Shown in pieces: positions 31,430 to 43,764 of a stretch of 64,000 bases of DNA. The position numbers and the translations under genes are program-made. Numbering within the stretch: the stretch's first letter is position 1; each line of letters starts with the position of its first letter. The stretch covers positions 12,423,573 to 12,487,572 of the forward strand of contig CM066915.1 of the NCBI GenBank assembly GCA_033964015.1. The letters run 5' to 3'. The stretch comes from Scolanthus callimorphus (Eukaryota; Cnidaria; Anthozoa; Actiniaria; Edwardsiidae). The notes beneath the pieces are model-generated. The model worked only from the letters and a program-made list of their open reading frames with translations, had not been told where the DNA came from and did no database searches.

Positions 31430-32519
31430 GCACATTTAATATTGGAAGACACTTGCGCATATTTCAAAGATGCTGTCAGCTCTTTTTTTATGATAAACGA
31501 GCTTACACTTGGTCTCAGACTTGGTTTACCGTGTTATGCTCAGAAAGTGTATGAACAGTGACAGATGGTACAAAAAAATTAAAAAATCATTATCCAAACA
31601 CGTTTCTTCAAACTGCGTTGAAGTCAGTTTTTGAAAAAAATAGTATATTTCCAGAGGGTGGGGGCTTTTTTCCCAAGGTCAGAAATTCCAGGGGGTAGGG
31701 GGTCAAAAGTCACCCCCTCTATTGGAAACTCCAGGGGGTGGGGGAGGTTTCTAAATAAATTCCCTCCGTGGTGGGGACATGGATTTTTTCTGGAAATGCA
31801 CATTTCAAATGTCGACGCAAAGTAATGATTTTAATTCTCCTACCTTGTTTGTTAATAATGCATCCAGAATGTGCAGAAGTCCCTTGTGGTTTCCCACGAA
31901 AAAGAAGCTACAACAATTACAAAAAGTGGGATGGAAGTACTGCAAATTTTCAGCAACGACGACAATTTTCATGAGGGACTTCGGGTATTCCTCGATGTTA
32001 CAGAAATGTTTTCTAGGCTAGAGGTACTGCGTTGCATCTCCTCGCTCTTTTTCTCTCTCTTTGTTCATCTGGGCCGAGTCAAGTGGCCGAGTCTGGGTGA
32101 CCAGCAAATGAAACAGACCAGGACAACTCAAAGAAAAAAAAGGGAGCAGGTGGCCTGGTATTATATATTGTCAAAAATGCACTTCTGATATTGTAACATA
32201 CCAGCCTTACCAATCAGCAGCAATGATGACATCATATTTATGCTGGAGATGCCATGTATCAGCCTCCTCTTCCCAAACAAGTACCCTACAAAAACATTTG
32301 TGACATACAATCAAACCCACATAAGGAAAGGGATTTGTTTTCTTCATAGGAGCAAGCAAACGAAGGACTGGCTACTTACTTAGAGTGAACCTTTGTCATT
32401 CCAAAGCTCCCTCTGTTCTTCATTATTATGAGTTCAATATCTAGTTGTAAATGTTAAAGAAACGACATGTGGCATGTGAATGGGAAATCTCAAGCTGAGG
32501 AGGTCTGCTTCAACTATAG
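31430..32519. other. Unrecognised; G-rich patch at 31650-31780
   Basis: CCAGGGGGTGGGGG-type repeats occur between 31655 and 31760. Overlapping short open frames exist at 31780-32190 without recognised domains. Confidence 0.3.
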
Positions 32520-33578
32520 TCTATAGACGTTTTTCAAAATGGCGCGCTTGACATGGAAACGAGGCTGAAAATATAAACAAACATGGCGGCCTTCAGTCCG
32601 TGAAGGGAGACAAAATCAAACCGAATTTGTAAATGCTAAGGGAGAAAAAACAAATGCTAAGGGAGGAAATATTATGGCTTAGAGTCGTCTAAGGTTAGGT
32701 AAAATGTGAAAGTTTTGTGAATTTAAACGAAAAACGAGAGGTTTCTCCAATAATTTCGTAACTCAATTCTTTTGTATGGGCTGCAAGTTTCTTGAGCATG
32801 GACGCTAAGGAAAAACATTTTGCATTTCCAAAGAAAACCAGTTACTTTGGTAAGAGTTTAGAAGATCTACCATACTTCACACAGAAAGAAATGGATGTTT
32901 TTTTCCATAAATTCAAGTCGGATTCTAACCCTGCTGCAAATCGACGTTCAGAGAGGAGAACATTGAGCAAATAACCAATGACATGGTTACCTCTTCTGAC
33001 GAACACGTCTTTTACGTGGAGGCATGTTCTTATCGCAGTGTGAGGAATAAGCAGTCAAATTCTCAAATAATAATTGTCCGCATTGGTTTGTGTCGCGAGA
33101 CTTCTTCTGTTCTTTAGGCTGAATACTCGTGTAAAGCTTCTCAAGCTACCTTTTTCATTTTCTGCCCTAGCTGGTCTTTTGGTTGTGGAAAACCGAAGAG
33201 GGATACCTTCTTTCCACCTCTTCTGACCTTCCCTTCGTAGTGCTCACATTCTAATACACAGCAGATTTGTGTCATCTTCAGGAAACCACAGCTCACACAA
33301 AAATACTAAAGTACCGAAAATATCGATATCGACAAGTTGCCTTTTTGGTGCTGAAAACCGCTAGAAATTTCTTTCTTTTGACAACCAACCCGGCAAAGAC
33401 TTCATTACCCTCCCAGCCTTTGCTCCTATTCTAACCCGGGAAGTCTGTAAACGCTAAGTAATCACGAGTTTTTGTCTTCTCCTCACGAGCTGGGATTTCC
33501 ATGAGCAACCGCCATGTTTGTTTATATTTTCAGTCTCGTTTCCATGCCACACGCGCCATTTATAGCCAGTCAATGTTA
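32520..33578. mobile_element. ~1-kb inverted-repeat element carrying a possible exon
   Basis: The left end (GGCGCGCTTGACATGGAAAC, GAGGCTGAAAATATAAACAA, CATGGCGG; ~32541-32590) is inverted at 33509-33570. Inside, 32795-32974 is an open frame starting MDAKEKHF with a Pro/Phe-rich, Lys-rich sequence (FAFPKKTSYFGKSLEDLPYF) that looks like a real protein start. It may be a captured exon or a remnant of the element's own gene; no domain is assigned. Confidence 0.55.
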
Positions 33579-34391
33579 ATGAATGACTTCTCCTATACTA
33601 TGTTTGGAAAGAGTCGAGCTCGCCAATGGGCAACTTGGCTGGGAGCACCCAGGTGTAGCTTCAAGCTTGCGCACTATGGCCATGTTCACAATGAAAAATG
33701 TATACAGTATAAATGGAATAGATGCAAGCAAAGATACTAGAGGCAGACTCCTGGTTCCCATCAGTAAGGAGAACTTCCTTTGCCTTGCTGTTTGCTGCAA
33801 GCTAAAAAATATCAGATAAAATATTCTAAAATTTCACATAAATGTATTGTAATGTACTGGATTGACATAGGACCAACACTTGCCATGACACCAGCCAATC
33901 CTGACATGCCTGCACCCAACTCACATATCGTTTTGTCCCTGAAAAGGTATATGTAATACAATCAAGTTGAAGTTTTTGGCAGGGCGAAAGATTGGTTTAT
34001 TTATTAAGGTGGCTCCCGAGTATTTATTGCAAAAATTAGACCTCAACTTCTAGCGTATTTTTGACCATAAAAAATTATTCCGATTTCCACAATTGTTGGC
34101 ACAGATTTTAAGCAACCTCTGTACTACCAAACGGTGTAATTGTCTAGATATATTAGTACATGTATTAGTCTCGTCTGTTTGGGATATTTCAAATTTACCA
34201 AAGGAGGTGTTTTTAGAATAACTGATATAATTTGAAAATTCGACCGTGAATCGCTTTATTTCCAGCAAAAATCGCATCCATAGTAACAAGGGCTTACTCA
34301 GAGAAATGCCCAGTAACGATGTTATAATGATGTCGGTCGAGCATGTTCGAAGAGTAAGACGTGCTTTGGCTGAGCTCTCTGGCTTCAAGGA
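33579..34391. other. No supported gene; probable 5' flank or leader of element B
   Basis: Nothing recognised apart from short open frames at 33580-33820. The last part (about 34300-34391) may be the leader of the L1-type element that begins its ORF1 at 34392. Confidence 0.3.
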
Positions 34392-34862
34392 ATGGCGGAA
34401 AATACGAACTTAAAACGGAAAAGCAGAGAGAGCACAGACACAGAAGAAACAAGAGTCTCTCCTGAAGGTAAAAGAATAGCGAGAAAGTCCATTTTCGAGT
34501 CGGTGTCGCCGTTCTCGCCTTCACTATCTTTTTCAAGTCTCCGATTTCAGGACGATAACAAATCAAGACAGTTAAGTGACAAGATTATGGCTGCCCTTGA
34601 AATGACAGAAGACTTCGGCACGCTGGGGAAAAAGCTAAACCTGGTTTTGGAAAAGCTAGCCAACCTAGATGTAAAGGCCGACAACATCGACGCTAAATTA
34701 ACTAAAGTTGAGGAACGAACGGAGAGAACCGTGAAGCTGGACGAAAGGACGATAGAAACGAGGAAAAAACTGGAAGAAGCCGAAAAGGCACTAGTGTTCA
34801 TTTCTAATCTACGCCTGCACCGCGACACGCGCAATAATCAACAAATAGCAAATGGAGTGTGA
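34392..34862 (+). pseudogene. Element B ORF1, 5' part
   Basis: It starts at ATG 34392 with MAENTNLKRKSR and continues into a heptad-rich coiled coil (LEKLANLDVKADNIDAKLTK). The last recognisable ORF1 part (EEAEKAL) is near 34795; the sequence after that is inserted DNA. Same protein type as 25498-26351. Confidence 0.7.
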
Positions 34863-34949
34863 AAATGCCTGTGCCTGGAGATGAAGCGCAGACTACACGG
34901 CGGAGGAAAACTACAAAGAAAAAAGGTGGAATGAACAACAAAGTGTAAT

Positions 34950-37557
34950 GAACGTTTCATAAAAATGATTACAATTTAGAAAACTTCTGAGCAATAGACA
35001 ATTTGTCATCTAAGGAAGCGACAATATAACTCTGTTCAGACATCCCGGATTTCCAACCGGCCCTCTAATTGCCTATCAGTAACGAGAGGTGAACGAGCCA
35101 GAAAATTGACACCACCCCTTCTCAGACTATGAGTACCGTAAGACTTGGGATCCTCTACAAACTCTGACAGAACTTCTCTGATAATTTCTAGAACCCTGGA
35201 ATAAGATAACTTAGGAATAATATCAGAATTAGTCCTAGAAACATTCAAACGACAAATCAAATGTTGCTTAGGAAAATTAGGAATCAAATTCAACAAACGA
35301 GACGTAACAGAAAAAGGGCAAACATTATTACCAGTCTTAGCAAAAACAACAGTAAGGCCTTTCTTATGCTGATCATTCTTCCTTTTCGGAATGAAAACAT
35401 CCATATGATCTGAATGAAAATTAATGTGCGATCTCTGGATCTCTATAATTTCGCTAAATCGAAGAAGCCCTGAAAAACCAATCAAAAATATAAAAGATAT
35501 TCTAAGACCTTTCAATGTAGCGGAATGAATACTATACTTATCAACAACAGCGTTTACAATAGATGAGTCGAGAGGAAACTTCTTAGAAATAGGTTTTCCT
35601 ACGCCATTGGGTTAATGAGACAACGAGTCGGTTTTCATCCACCACAGTTTAATACAACGTTGGGGCAATGGCGCCCGGACCGTGAACGAAGGTTCGTGGT
35701 CACATGACCACTGACCACGAGGTCGATACATACACAGGGTGCCCAATGCCTACATAAACACAACCTAGCCATATAACACTATGGCGCGGCCTGTTTTTCC
35801 TTCTCCTTACATACAAGATGGCAGAAACACGGTTACAATGCAATGTAAGCTATACTACTGTTACAAGGTAAACTAAAGTAAATAAAGCTATATACTGGTG
35901 GAGAAAATGGTAAAAATATATCAGGGCAGACAAACTGTTACTGTACAATTGTACACAAGACACGAATGACTATAACACTGATATAGGACACACACACACT
36001 ACGGTGTGTAGGTTGCCAGGGATACAATATGGGGACGGGTGTGTACACATACTACTATCCATAATGACATACATGGCTACCTGGAGGTACCATGTATGGG
36101 GGGGAGGGGCGACCACTTTTTCTTTCTTCTTGTCTCCTGTCCTATGCTCGAGTAAATTGTGGAGGTGGTGGTCGGGGGAGGGGGTGAAAAAAATATCACA
36201 AAATTACATACATATGTACAACAAAATAAAGGGTCGGCTGCTGTGATGTTCTAGCGTTGAGTTAAGTAAATATATATCTTGACCAATATGGAGCAAACAA
36301 AATTATATATGCTAAATAATATGTAAATAAATCATGAAAAAAATAGAAAAACAGAGAAGAACATAGCAACTAGACTAGAGTCCACGATAATGTCCATTAT
36401 CTTAGGGCAAAACTAGGAGAGATTAATGAGTGATTACGTAAGTGTCCATGTCTGCTACGATAATAAACAATTGTCAATAAACAAAATGGCGACTTTGTAG
36501 ACATGCAGCTACGTTAAAACGTGTCCCAGATCTTGTGTAGAGCCCGCTCGACAGGTTTTGGTAAAATCAATGTTATGCAGCACATGTGGCTTCGTTGCAC
36601 GCAGTCAGTCATAAGCACGCTTGAAAAATAATATCAGCATCCTTTGGTTGTGTTAGATCTATCCTCACAATGGATCCCCGCAAAAGTAAACAAGAGATCG
36701 TCTTTGTTGTGTTGTAGATTCTGGACTAGCCTTGGTAGTGATCAAGCAGCTTCGTAATCGTTGACATGCGGCTTCGTTGCATGTCGTATCTCAGATCTTG
36801 TGGAGTCGTGAGCTGGCTCGAAAATAATCTTAGTTGAGTTTCCTGAGCTGTGTTGTCAATCTTTGAAGAGTAAGTCATCGTCAGTTAGTAGTCCTTGGGG
36901 CAGTCGAATGTAGTTGTAAGAAGTTTTGGAACACGGTAGGGCCCATTGCCCCGCACTGAAGAAGAAACTGCTTCCAAGGCTCTTTCGCCAGTCGTGAATG
37001 TGCACAGCTTGGCACAAACCGTTCTCGAAGTCCTTGTAGCGAGCCGTATATCCTTGGATAACCTTCGCCTTTGGAAGGCCGGTGAATTAGCTTGTTCCTA
37101 ATCCCGCCGCAGGCCACCACGCCATTGGGTTAATGAGACAACGAGTCGGTTTTCATCCACCACAGTTTAATACAACGTTGGGGCAATGGCGCCCGGACCG
37201 TGAACGAAGGTTCGTGGTCACATGACCACTGACCACGAGGTCGATACATACACAGGGTGCCCAATGCCTACATAAACACAACCTAGCCATATAACACTAT
37301 GGCGCTAATAATCTTTTACAAGCTTCTATTGTATGAACAACTAAGATACAAATAGTGGGCGAATCAACACCAGCTAAATCATGCGCCCATTTAATGCCGT
37401 AAACAGCAGACTCGATAGGTGAAACAGAATTACACAATTCAAATTTATCTCTAAGATACAGAGCCACTAACAATGACGAAGCAGGAAAAACATTTTTTCC
37501 AGTATGGAGCAGCTCCCACTTTTTCCACTTGGACCATTCCAAATTATATTTGTACAC
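34950..37557 (-). pseudogene. DIRS tyrosine recombinase, split by a 1.7-kb insertion and frameshifted
   Basis: The N-terminal part is at 37557-37308 and the rest at 35598-34950. The catalytic region shows GLLRFSEI (first Arg), a Lys-rich KRKNDQHKKG stretch, HSLRRGG (H-x-x-R) and, after a one-base frameshift near 35045-35060, SYIVASLDDKLSIAQKF with the nucleophile Tyr (about 35015). The two parts are in frame with each other if the 1703-bp insert and one 3-bp duplication are ignored. Confidence 0.82.
35602..37304 (-). mobile_element. Short LTR-type element with identical 185-bp terminal repeats
   Basis: Direct repeats at 35602-35786 and 37120-37304 read identical base for base; each begins CGCCAT and ends ATGGCG. 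CTA flanks both sides (35599-35601, 37305-37307). On the minus strand, TGGTGGCCTGCGGCGGGATT follows the upstream repeat at once, as a tRNA primer-binding site should, and the purine run AAGGAGAAGGAAAAACAG lies just before the downstream repeat. The 1333-bp interior has no recognised coding sequence, so it is non-autonomous (TRIM-like). Identical repeats imply a recent insertion. Confidence 0.85.
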
Positions 37558-38144
37558 TGTGGAGGAAGCTTTGGCGTGCAGATAAATAACGGAAGAGAAT
37601 CGGCCAACTGCTTTAACTTTGGACTAGTAAGACCTTCAATTTGCTTCCATATGCCTGCACTAAATACATCTGGAGAGAAAATAACATAAATTTTATAAAT
37701 CAAGAAAAATCGACTTTGAGAGCGAGAACACTGAATTTTGGACAACCGGAAAAAAACTGAAATCTTGTCCTTATAAATTTGAAGCATTCCACGACCAGGA
37801 ATAAACATATCAGGACGTTTCGGAATTTCAACAACATCCTTAACAAATGTAGCAAAACCACTAACAGTAGAGCTAGATACAAGAAAAGGCCAAAATGCGG
37901 CACTTGTCCATCTTGGAACAATTACACAGCCGACAGAATGGCAATATTGCATATGCTTGAAAACATTACACAGTAAGTAAGGAGGCGGGCACACCCAATT
38001 GTTGACCCCATGCCAGTCCTGACTAAAACAATCTACAGCGCATGTAAAAGGACACCAAAATTTCGAATTGAAACGTGGTAACTGAGTGTTGTAATCATAA
38101 GCCATACGATCAATATCGAACGATCCCCACAAAGCATTTAACAT
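37470..38144 (-). pseudogene. DIRS C-terminal polyprotein domain before the recombinase
   Basis: Continues from RNase H with NSKFWCPFTCAVDCFSQDW, NWVCPPPYLLCNVFKHMQYC and VIVPRWTSAAFWPFL. In DIRS elements this zone is annotated as a methyltransferase-like domain; I see its conserved WVCPPPY and W-x-S-A-x-FWP motifs but cannot confirm activity. Confidence 0.55.
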
Positions 38145-39643
38145 GGCAAAATCTCAGGATGAATCATCCAATCATCTGGATCCACGATTCTACTTACATA
38201 ATCGGCAATTTCATTATCGCCACGAGGAATCCATTGTACGTTTACAAGAATCTCATTCGATACACAAAAACGAAATATCTTAACAGCGATATCTTGAAGC
38301 AAAGGAACGGAACTTCCATGATGAACAATATGCACAGCACATTTACTGTCAGAAAAATCTTCACACTCTTGTAACACAATGACTTACAAAACTGTGCAAA
38401 CTATAAAAAATAGCCATAAGTTCTCTGTAAGTCGAACTTTGGGTGCTTTCGAATTCTGTCCAAGAACCCGAACAAAAAAAATTGCTTGAAATTACACAAT
38501 ATGAACCATAACCCGACTGACTGGCATCACAATGCATAGCAACATCAAACGACACTTTGGTCCTAATAGAAAATCCATTACACTTGTTAAGAGTCTCGGA
38601 CCAGAAACTTAACTCATTCAACACACCTTCAGGAATAACAATTACATCAGACCAAAAATGTCTAGCATTTATGCCCGCATAGATTTGAAGAGCAAACAAA
38701 CGCGTAACAGGACCAAAGCTAAAGTGAGTGAAATAGAAAAACCCGTTAATTTAGCAAGATCCTTAACACATACGCGTGAACTATGCGAAATATCACTAAT
38801 TAGACGCTTAACTTTGTCAATCTTCTTAGGAGGAATCATGAACCTCTCATTGACAGCATCTATGATCATGCCTAACCATTCTACGGCATTGCTGGGCTTC
38901 CAGTTCGATTTAGCTTGGTTGACTTTAAGGCCAGCATTCTCAAGATCGCGCCTGACAAACTGACTAGCGCTTTCCGCTGCCTTCTCTGACACGCACCCAA
39001 TTATTCCATCGTCAATATGCATGATAGCAAAATATCCCATAGATCTCCATCTACTTACAAGAGGTTTCATCATTTTCGTAAACAGATAACAGGCAGAAGA
39101 AACCCCAAAAGCTAAAACTTTGAATTCAAAATAACGATTGAGACCATTAGGAAAAGTCCAAGCAAAACAAAGAAATTTGCGAAAATCTTCGTGAATATCA
39201 ATGTGATGATAGCCAGATTCTAAATCAAATGTTACAAAATAGAGATCTGACTTAAACATATCTACTAAAGTTTGTAGACCTTCATACTTAAATTTAAACT
39301 TTTCTAAACAAGGATTAACAGAACGACTTAGATCAATAACTAAACGTAATTTCTTTCCTTCAACTACGGATAGAGGATTACAGCAATGAGGAATAACAGA
39401 AACTTCAGAAATACAATTTTTAGCCAATAAATCTTCAATAGAATCGCAAACAAACTGATAGTGCGATAGAGCACTCTTGTTATTCTTTATGTATACCTGA
39501 TCGGAAAAAACTGCGAAAGGCAACTTGTAGCCATCAGTCAAAACTTCTATAACTAATTGAGATAATTGTAAATTATCGAACCACCACTGGCGGTTAGAAT
39601 GAATTCGTCCCAGAACATTCACAGTTTCTTGATACACAAGCAA
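38138..39643 (-). pseudogene. DIRS reverse transcriptase and RNase H, frameshifted
   Basis: The reverse transcriptase shows KLRLVIDLSRSVN, FVTFDLESGYHHIDIH, FGVSSACYLFTKMM and the catalytic HIDDG (in place of YxDD). The frame shifts near 38690 into RNase H, with MHCDASQSGYG and a following E (TYRELMAI), then DSKCAVHIV and GDNEIADYVSR. These copy the element RNA into DNA and remove the RNA strand. Confidence 0.88.
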
Positions 39644-39705
39644 AGTCTAGATCACTATCATCAACCAGACGTAGGGAATCAAACACCAAGTCCTGTAGAA
39701 CGGGA

Positions 39706-40085
39706 TCACTTGGAAGTGGATTGAGGATTGAGTTGACGAGCCGCTTGTAGCTGGTCCGGGGAGAGCAGGAATGGATTGTAACTGTCGAGGTTGGCCAGCT
39801 GCCAAGAGTCTAAGAGGGCACGACCTCCAGAAATGTCCGGTTCTTGCTGAAGGGCTTCAGAAGCATCCGCATATTTGCCACGAGCAATCGCAGAATCTGC
39901 CGCCTCAATTTTAGTTTCCACAGAAACCTCATGAAGATATTGCTTCTTGTTTCCCTCCCTTTTAGAATCTCTTGACTGAACCTTCTTAACAGCAGTTTCT
40001 ATAGCAACTTCAGTTTCTTCTTTGATAGAGGTTTTAACTCGCCGATTTGTTCTTTCGGAAATCTTTCAGCTCTTGAGAAAGAGCC
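39706..40085 (-). pseudogene. DIRS gag-like ORF, frameshifted
   Basis: It starts MALSQELKDFRK at 40085, shifts frame near 40035, and continues to KQYLHEVSVETKIEAADSA and the stop at 39706. It has a charged helical sequence and no zinc knuckle. Identified by position before the reverse transcriptase. Confidence 0.5.
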
Positions 40086-40269
40086 ATCTAAATTTAAACT
40101 TGGCAGTCTGAAGACTTCAAACGCGGAGTGAAATGTTCACTTACAAAATCACTTTTATACAGTACACAATTTGCATAAACAACAATACACAATAGAACTA
40201 AACAACATACTGGACGTGCAAAGCTATGAACCGAAATGAAAGAGCTTCTCAATTCCATAAATTCCAATG

Positions 40270-40831
40270 AGAAGCACTAATTCCTTAACAAGGAGGTCGA
40301 GGATCTAAAAGCCAGTTTGAAAAAAAAAAAAACGAAGAGTACCAAAGAAAGAAAAGAGACGAGCTGGAAGATGAATTGCTTTATAGTGAGGTGTACCAGC
40401 GACGAGAGAACCTGCGGTTCTACGGGATTCGGGAAGCCAGTTTAAAAGAAGAAGAGAATGTGGACCAAGTCCTACGTCAATTCTTCAAGACTCAATTAAA
40501 ACTGGAAGAGGAAGTGGTATGTAATGTAGAGTTCCAAAGGGTTCATCGGGTCGGCATGAGAAAGAGTGATGGCACTGGGGATCGGAGACCAATTATCGCC
40601 AGATTCCCCAGGTATAAAGACAGGGAGACGGTGTTTTCCGGTGTAAGGGCGCTGCCGAAAAAGTCCAAGTTAGGGATATCAGCGGATCTGCCGAAAGAAA
40701 TCGTACGTAGAAGGAAGTTGCAAGCGGACAAGCTCGTGGAGGCAAGAAAGAAAGGCCAAACGGCATTCTTCAGCAGACCGTTCCCGGACAAACTGTACAT
40801 TAACAATGTTCTCTGTGAATTCAAGAAGTAG
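40270..40831 (+). pseudogene. Element B ORF1, 3' part
   Basis: It resumes with coiled-coil sequence (KEVEDLKASL) and continues into the RRM-like and C-terminal domains: RRENLRFYGIREAS, VEFQRVHRVGMR, RRPIIARFPRYKDRE, ISADLPKEIVRRRK and LYINNVLCEF, ending at 40831. It carries stops before 40376 but is clean after. Confidence 0.8.
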
Positions 40832-41063
40832 GTACCAATTCTTTAGTGATGCATATTCAATCGCCAGATCACATATTGAAAAAGTTAGCTTGCGAGCCAG
40901 CCCTATTTAGTTTCCACTAAGCACTTCGTTTTTTGCTCCGCATGTAGGACGCTGGCCCCAAGATACATACATGGCCGCGTTTCTCTGGCCATGGTCAAAA
41001 AGTTTTTTCGTTTGTGTCCGTTATGTATTATTATTTCGTGCCGACACGTAGAGCCACACTCGA
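40832..41063. other. Spacer between ORF1 and ORF2 of element B
   Basis: AT-rich, no coding sequence, about 230 bp. Confidence 0.5.
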
Positions 41064-43515
41064 ATGCATCCCAACTTTCCTCGAATTTGCATTGGAATTT
41101 ATTTCATTATCGTATTCAACGCGAATAGGCAATTGCAGCTGAAGTGTGTTTCGTTGAATGTAAGGGGCTTAAACCGGGCAATTAAGCAAAACATTGATAT
41201 TGCCTTTATCCAAGAGACTTTCGGTACGAAAGAGATCGAAAATACTTGGTCTGCTGAATGGGAGGGGGGGGGGGGGGCAAAGTGATGTTTAGTCACACCC
41301 AAAACAATAACGCAAGCAAGGGGGGGGGGGGGCAAAGTGATGTTTAGTCACACCCAAAACAATAACGCAAGCAAAGGCGTCGCGGTTCTTTTCAACCCAA
41401 AGCTCGACGTTAACATCGAACGAACAATTCATGACAAAAACGGTTGCTTCATTCTTATCCAGACAAAGATAAACGGGGATGAATGCACCTTTGGCAGTGT
41501 TTATCTACCTAATGAGCACAATCAACAGCTAAAACTCTAGACAGTTTTACAGAAGTGTTACAGAAAATGTCTGAAGACAATGTGTTTTGTTCTGCGATTT
41601 TAACTGTGCTTTAACAGCTCTAGACAAAGAAGGAGGGCTACCGGTCCAAAATAAGGCGAGGGTAATCAATAGGATCAACAAATTAATGAACCAATACAAC
41701 TTGACGGACATTTGGCGGAAGAAAAACCCGAATAAAAGAGAATATACGTGGAGAAACAGCAATCAGACCATCAAGTGCCGTCTTGACTTGATTTTAATGT
41801 CAGAACATCTTGTTAATTTGGTAGACAAAAGCTATATCAATCACCCGCCTTTTTCAGATCATAGTGCTGCGTTTATCGAAATCATTAGTTGTACGCACAA
41901 AAAAACTCCCGGGTCTGGGTCCGGGTCCCGGGTTTTGGAAATTTAATTGCGCTTTGATGAAAGATGAAGAATATACGGAAAAGATTAAAGAGAATCTTAA
42001 ATCTTCCGCGACAAGCATAACGCAGTTAAAGAAAATAAAACATTATTCTGGGACTTCATAAAAATGGAAATAACTCAATACTCGATTGGCTTCTCGAAAA
42101 GAAAAGCAAAACAAGTGCGGGATAATGAAAAGCAGTATCTTATTGAACTAAATGCATAAAACGCCGAGCTGATGCGCTTAAAAACGAGGCAGTAAGCCAG
42201 ACTGAGATCAACGCCAAAATTGACGCCATAAAAATAAACTTGACGAAATCCTCGATATAAAATCAGAGGTACAATTTTACGGAGTAAAGTGAGATGGTAC
42301 GAACACGGAGAGAAAAACTCCAAGTATTTTTATGGTCTAGAAAAGCGTAGTCATGAAAGAAAACATATCACGAAGCTCAAAATAAACGATGAGACCGTAG
42401 GCGTAGAGGAGCCCAAGGTTATACTAGAAGAACAGAAAAAATATTACGAAAAGCTTCCCACGGCCAAAATCTCATCTGAGACTGAAGAGCAAGCTGAGTT
42501 TCTAGAGGGCATTCCTTTCAAAAACAAGTTATCAAAAGAGTAACGTGATTTGTGTGAAGGTCTGCTCACGATCGAAGAATGCCGAGTAGCTCTAACAAAA
42601 TTAAAAAAAATAAAAATAAAACACCGGGTTGCGATGGGATCCCAGCGGAGTTTTACCTTTTCTTTTGGGAACACGTGAAGCATGACGTAGTAGATTGTTT
42701 CAACTATGCTGCAAAAAGCGGGAAGTTGGCGATTTCACAAAGGCGTGGCGTAATAACACTGCTAATAACACAGGCTAAAGATCAGACGCTTTTAAAAAAT
42801 TGGCGCCCAATCTCCCTGTTAAACACCGACTACAAGATTGCAACAAAAGTAATAGCGTGCAGGCTGGAAACGGTTCTGCCTTCGATCATAAGCAATAATC
42901 AAACAGGTTATGTTAAAGGTCGTTATATAGGAGAGAACATTCGTCTGATATCAGATATCTTGAATTACGCATCCAAAGATAACTCGGCGGCATCGCACTT
43001 TTCTTAGACTTTGAAAAGGCCTTCGACTCAATAGAATGGAGTTACATCCTAAAAGTCCTTAAAAAGTTCGAGTTCGGTGCGGAACTGATAAGTTTGGTGA
43101 AACTATTTCATAACGATATATCAAGCTGTGTGATGAACAACGGATACGCCTGGAACTTGTTTAGCCTTTCCTCCGGCGTCCGCCAAGGGTGTCCGTTGTC
43201 CGGTTTATTGTTCGTTATCGGAATAGAGGTCCTCTCACTTGCAATTGAAGCAAATCAGAGTATAGAGGGTATCAACATTCATCACAATGAAGTGAAAATC
43301 TCACAGTACGCCGACGACACAACCTGCTTTTTAAAAGATACGGCTTCGGCCCAATTTTAGTTGCGCCTTTTAGAAACGTTCCGTAAGGTCTCTGGCCTGA
43401 AAATTAATAAAAAAAACAGAGGCCTTAAAATTAGGTAATTCTGACGTAGGCGATTTGCATGCGCTAGACGTATCTTGGCCAGATAGACCTGTTCTCGCTC
43501 TCGGTATTCACTTTG
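41064..43515 (+). pseudogene. Element B ORF2: endonuclease-reverse transcriptase, heavily broken
   Basis: Fragments in shifting frames give endonuclease motifs (LNVRGLN, IQETF, FCDFNCALT, FSDHSA), KYFYGLEKRSHERKHITKL, PGCDGIPAEFY, NWRPISLLNTDY, DFEKAFDSIEW in an adjacent frame, GVRQGCPLSG and QYADDTTCFL (about 43302). It matches ORF2 of element A (26708-30402) throughout. Multiple stops and frameshifts plus a 3' truncation at ~43515 make it non-functional. Confidence 0.85.
41263..41385 (+). repeat. Tandem duplication of ~58 bp with G-runs
   Basis: GGGCAAAGTGATGTTTAGTC + ACACCCAAAACAATAACGCA + AGCAA occurs twice in a row, each preceded by a run of 14 or so G. Either a slippage duplication within ORF2 or an assembly artefact at the G-run. 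Confidence 0.7.
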
Positions 43516-43745
43516 TAGAGCCCACAAATGTAATAACTACCCACAAATGTAATAAACCCACAAATGTAATAACAGGTTGCCCATAAATGTAATAAACCCA
43601 CAAATGTAATAACAGGATTACCCACAAATGTAATAAACCCACAATTGTAATAAAAGGGTTACCCACAAACGTAATAAACCCACAAATGTAATAACGGGTT
43701 ACCCACAAATGTAATATACCCAAAAATGTAATGTACCCACAGTAG
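43515..43745 (+). repeat. Minisatellite (CCCACAAATGTAATAA)n
   Basis: CCACAAATGTAATAA and ACCCACAAATGTAATAAC copies alternate with short spacers (CAGGTTG, CAGGATTA, CGGGTTA). It begins exactly where the ORF2 match of element B ends. Confidence 0.85.
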
Positions 43746-43764
43746 TATATGTTCCAATATAATA

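Larger units (their letters stand above)
34900..40265 (-). mobile_element. DIRS-type tyrosine-recombinase retroelement inserted in element B
   Basis: On the minus strand, in order: a short gag-like ORF (40085-39706), reverse transcriptase (39643-38690), RNase H (38699-38138), a DIRS-type domain (38144-37470) and a tyrosine recombinase (37557-37308 continuing 35598-34950). The recombinase replaces an integrase, the defining trait of DIRS-like elements. Frameshifts occur in gag, between RT and RNase H, and before the recombinase tyrosine. The exact ends are not resolved; element B sequence ends near 34800 and resumes near 40270. Confidence 0.85.
34392..43515 (+). mobile_element. Second L1/Tx1-type element (element B), split and decayed
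   Basis: ORF1 starts at 34392 and resumes at about 40270 after the DIRS-type insertion; ORF2 runs from ~41064 to ~43515 with several stops and frameshifts. The 3' end is missing: the coding match stops where a CCCACAAATGTAATAA minisatellite begins. It is older than element A (25394-30632) judging by decay. Confidence 0.8.

Noticed and set aside
31779..32188. Overlapping open frames of 68-105 codons
   Set aside because: Three frames open at once in ordinary sequence, none with a recognised motif.
36881..37120. 79-codon frame after the upstream LTR of the 1.7-kb element
   Set aside because: Starts over the primer-binding site and has no Gag features; the element appears non-coding.
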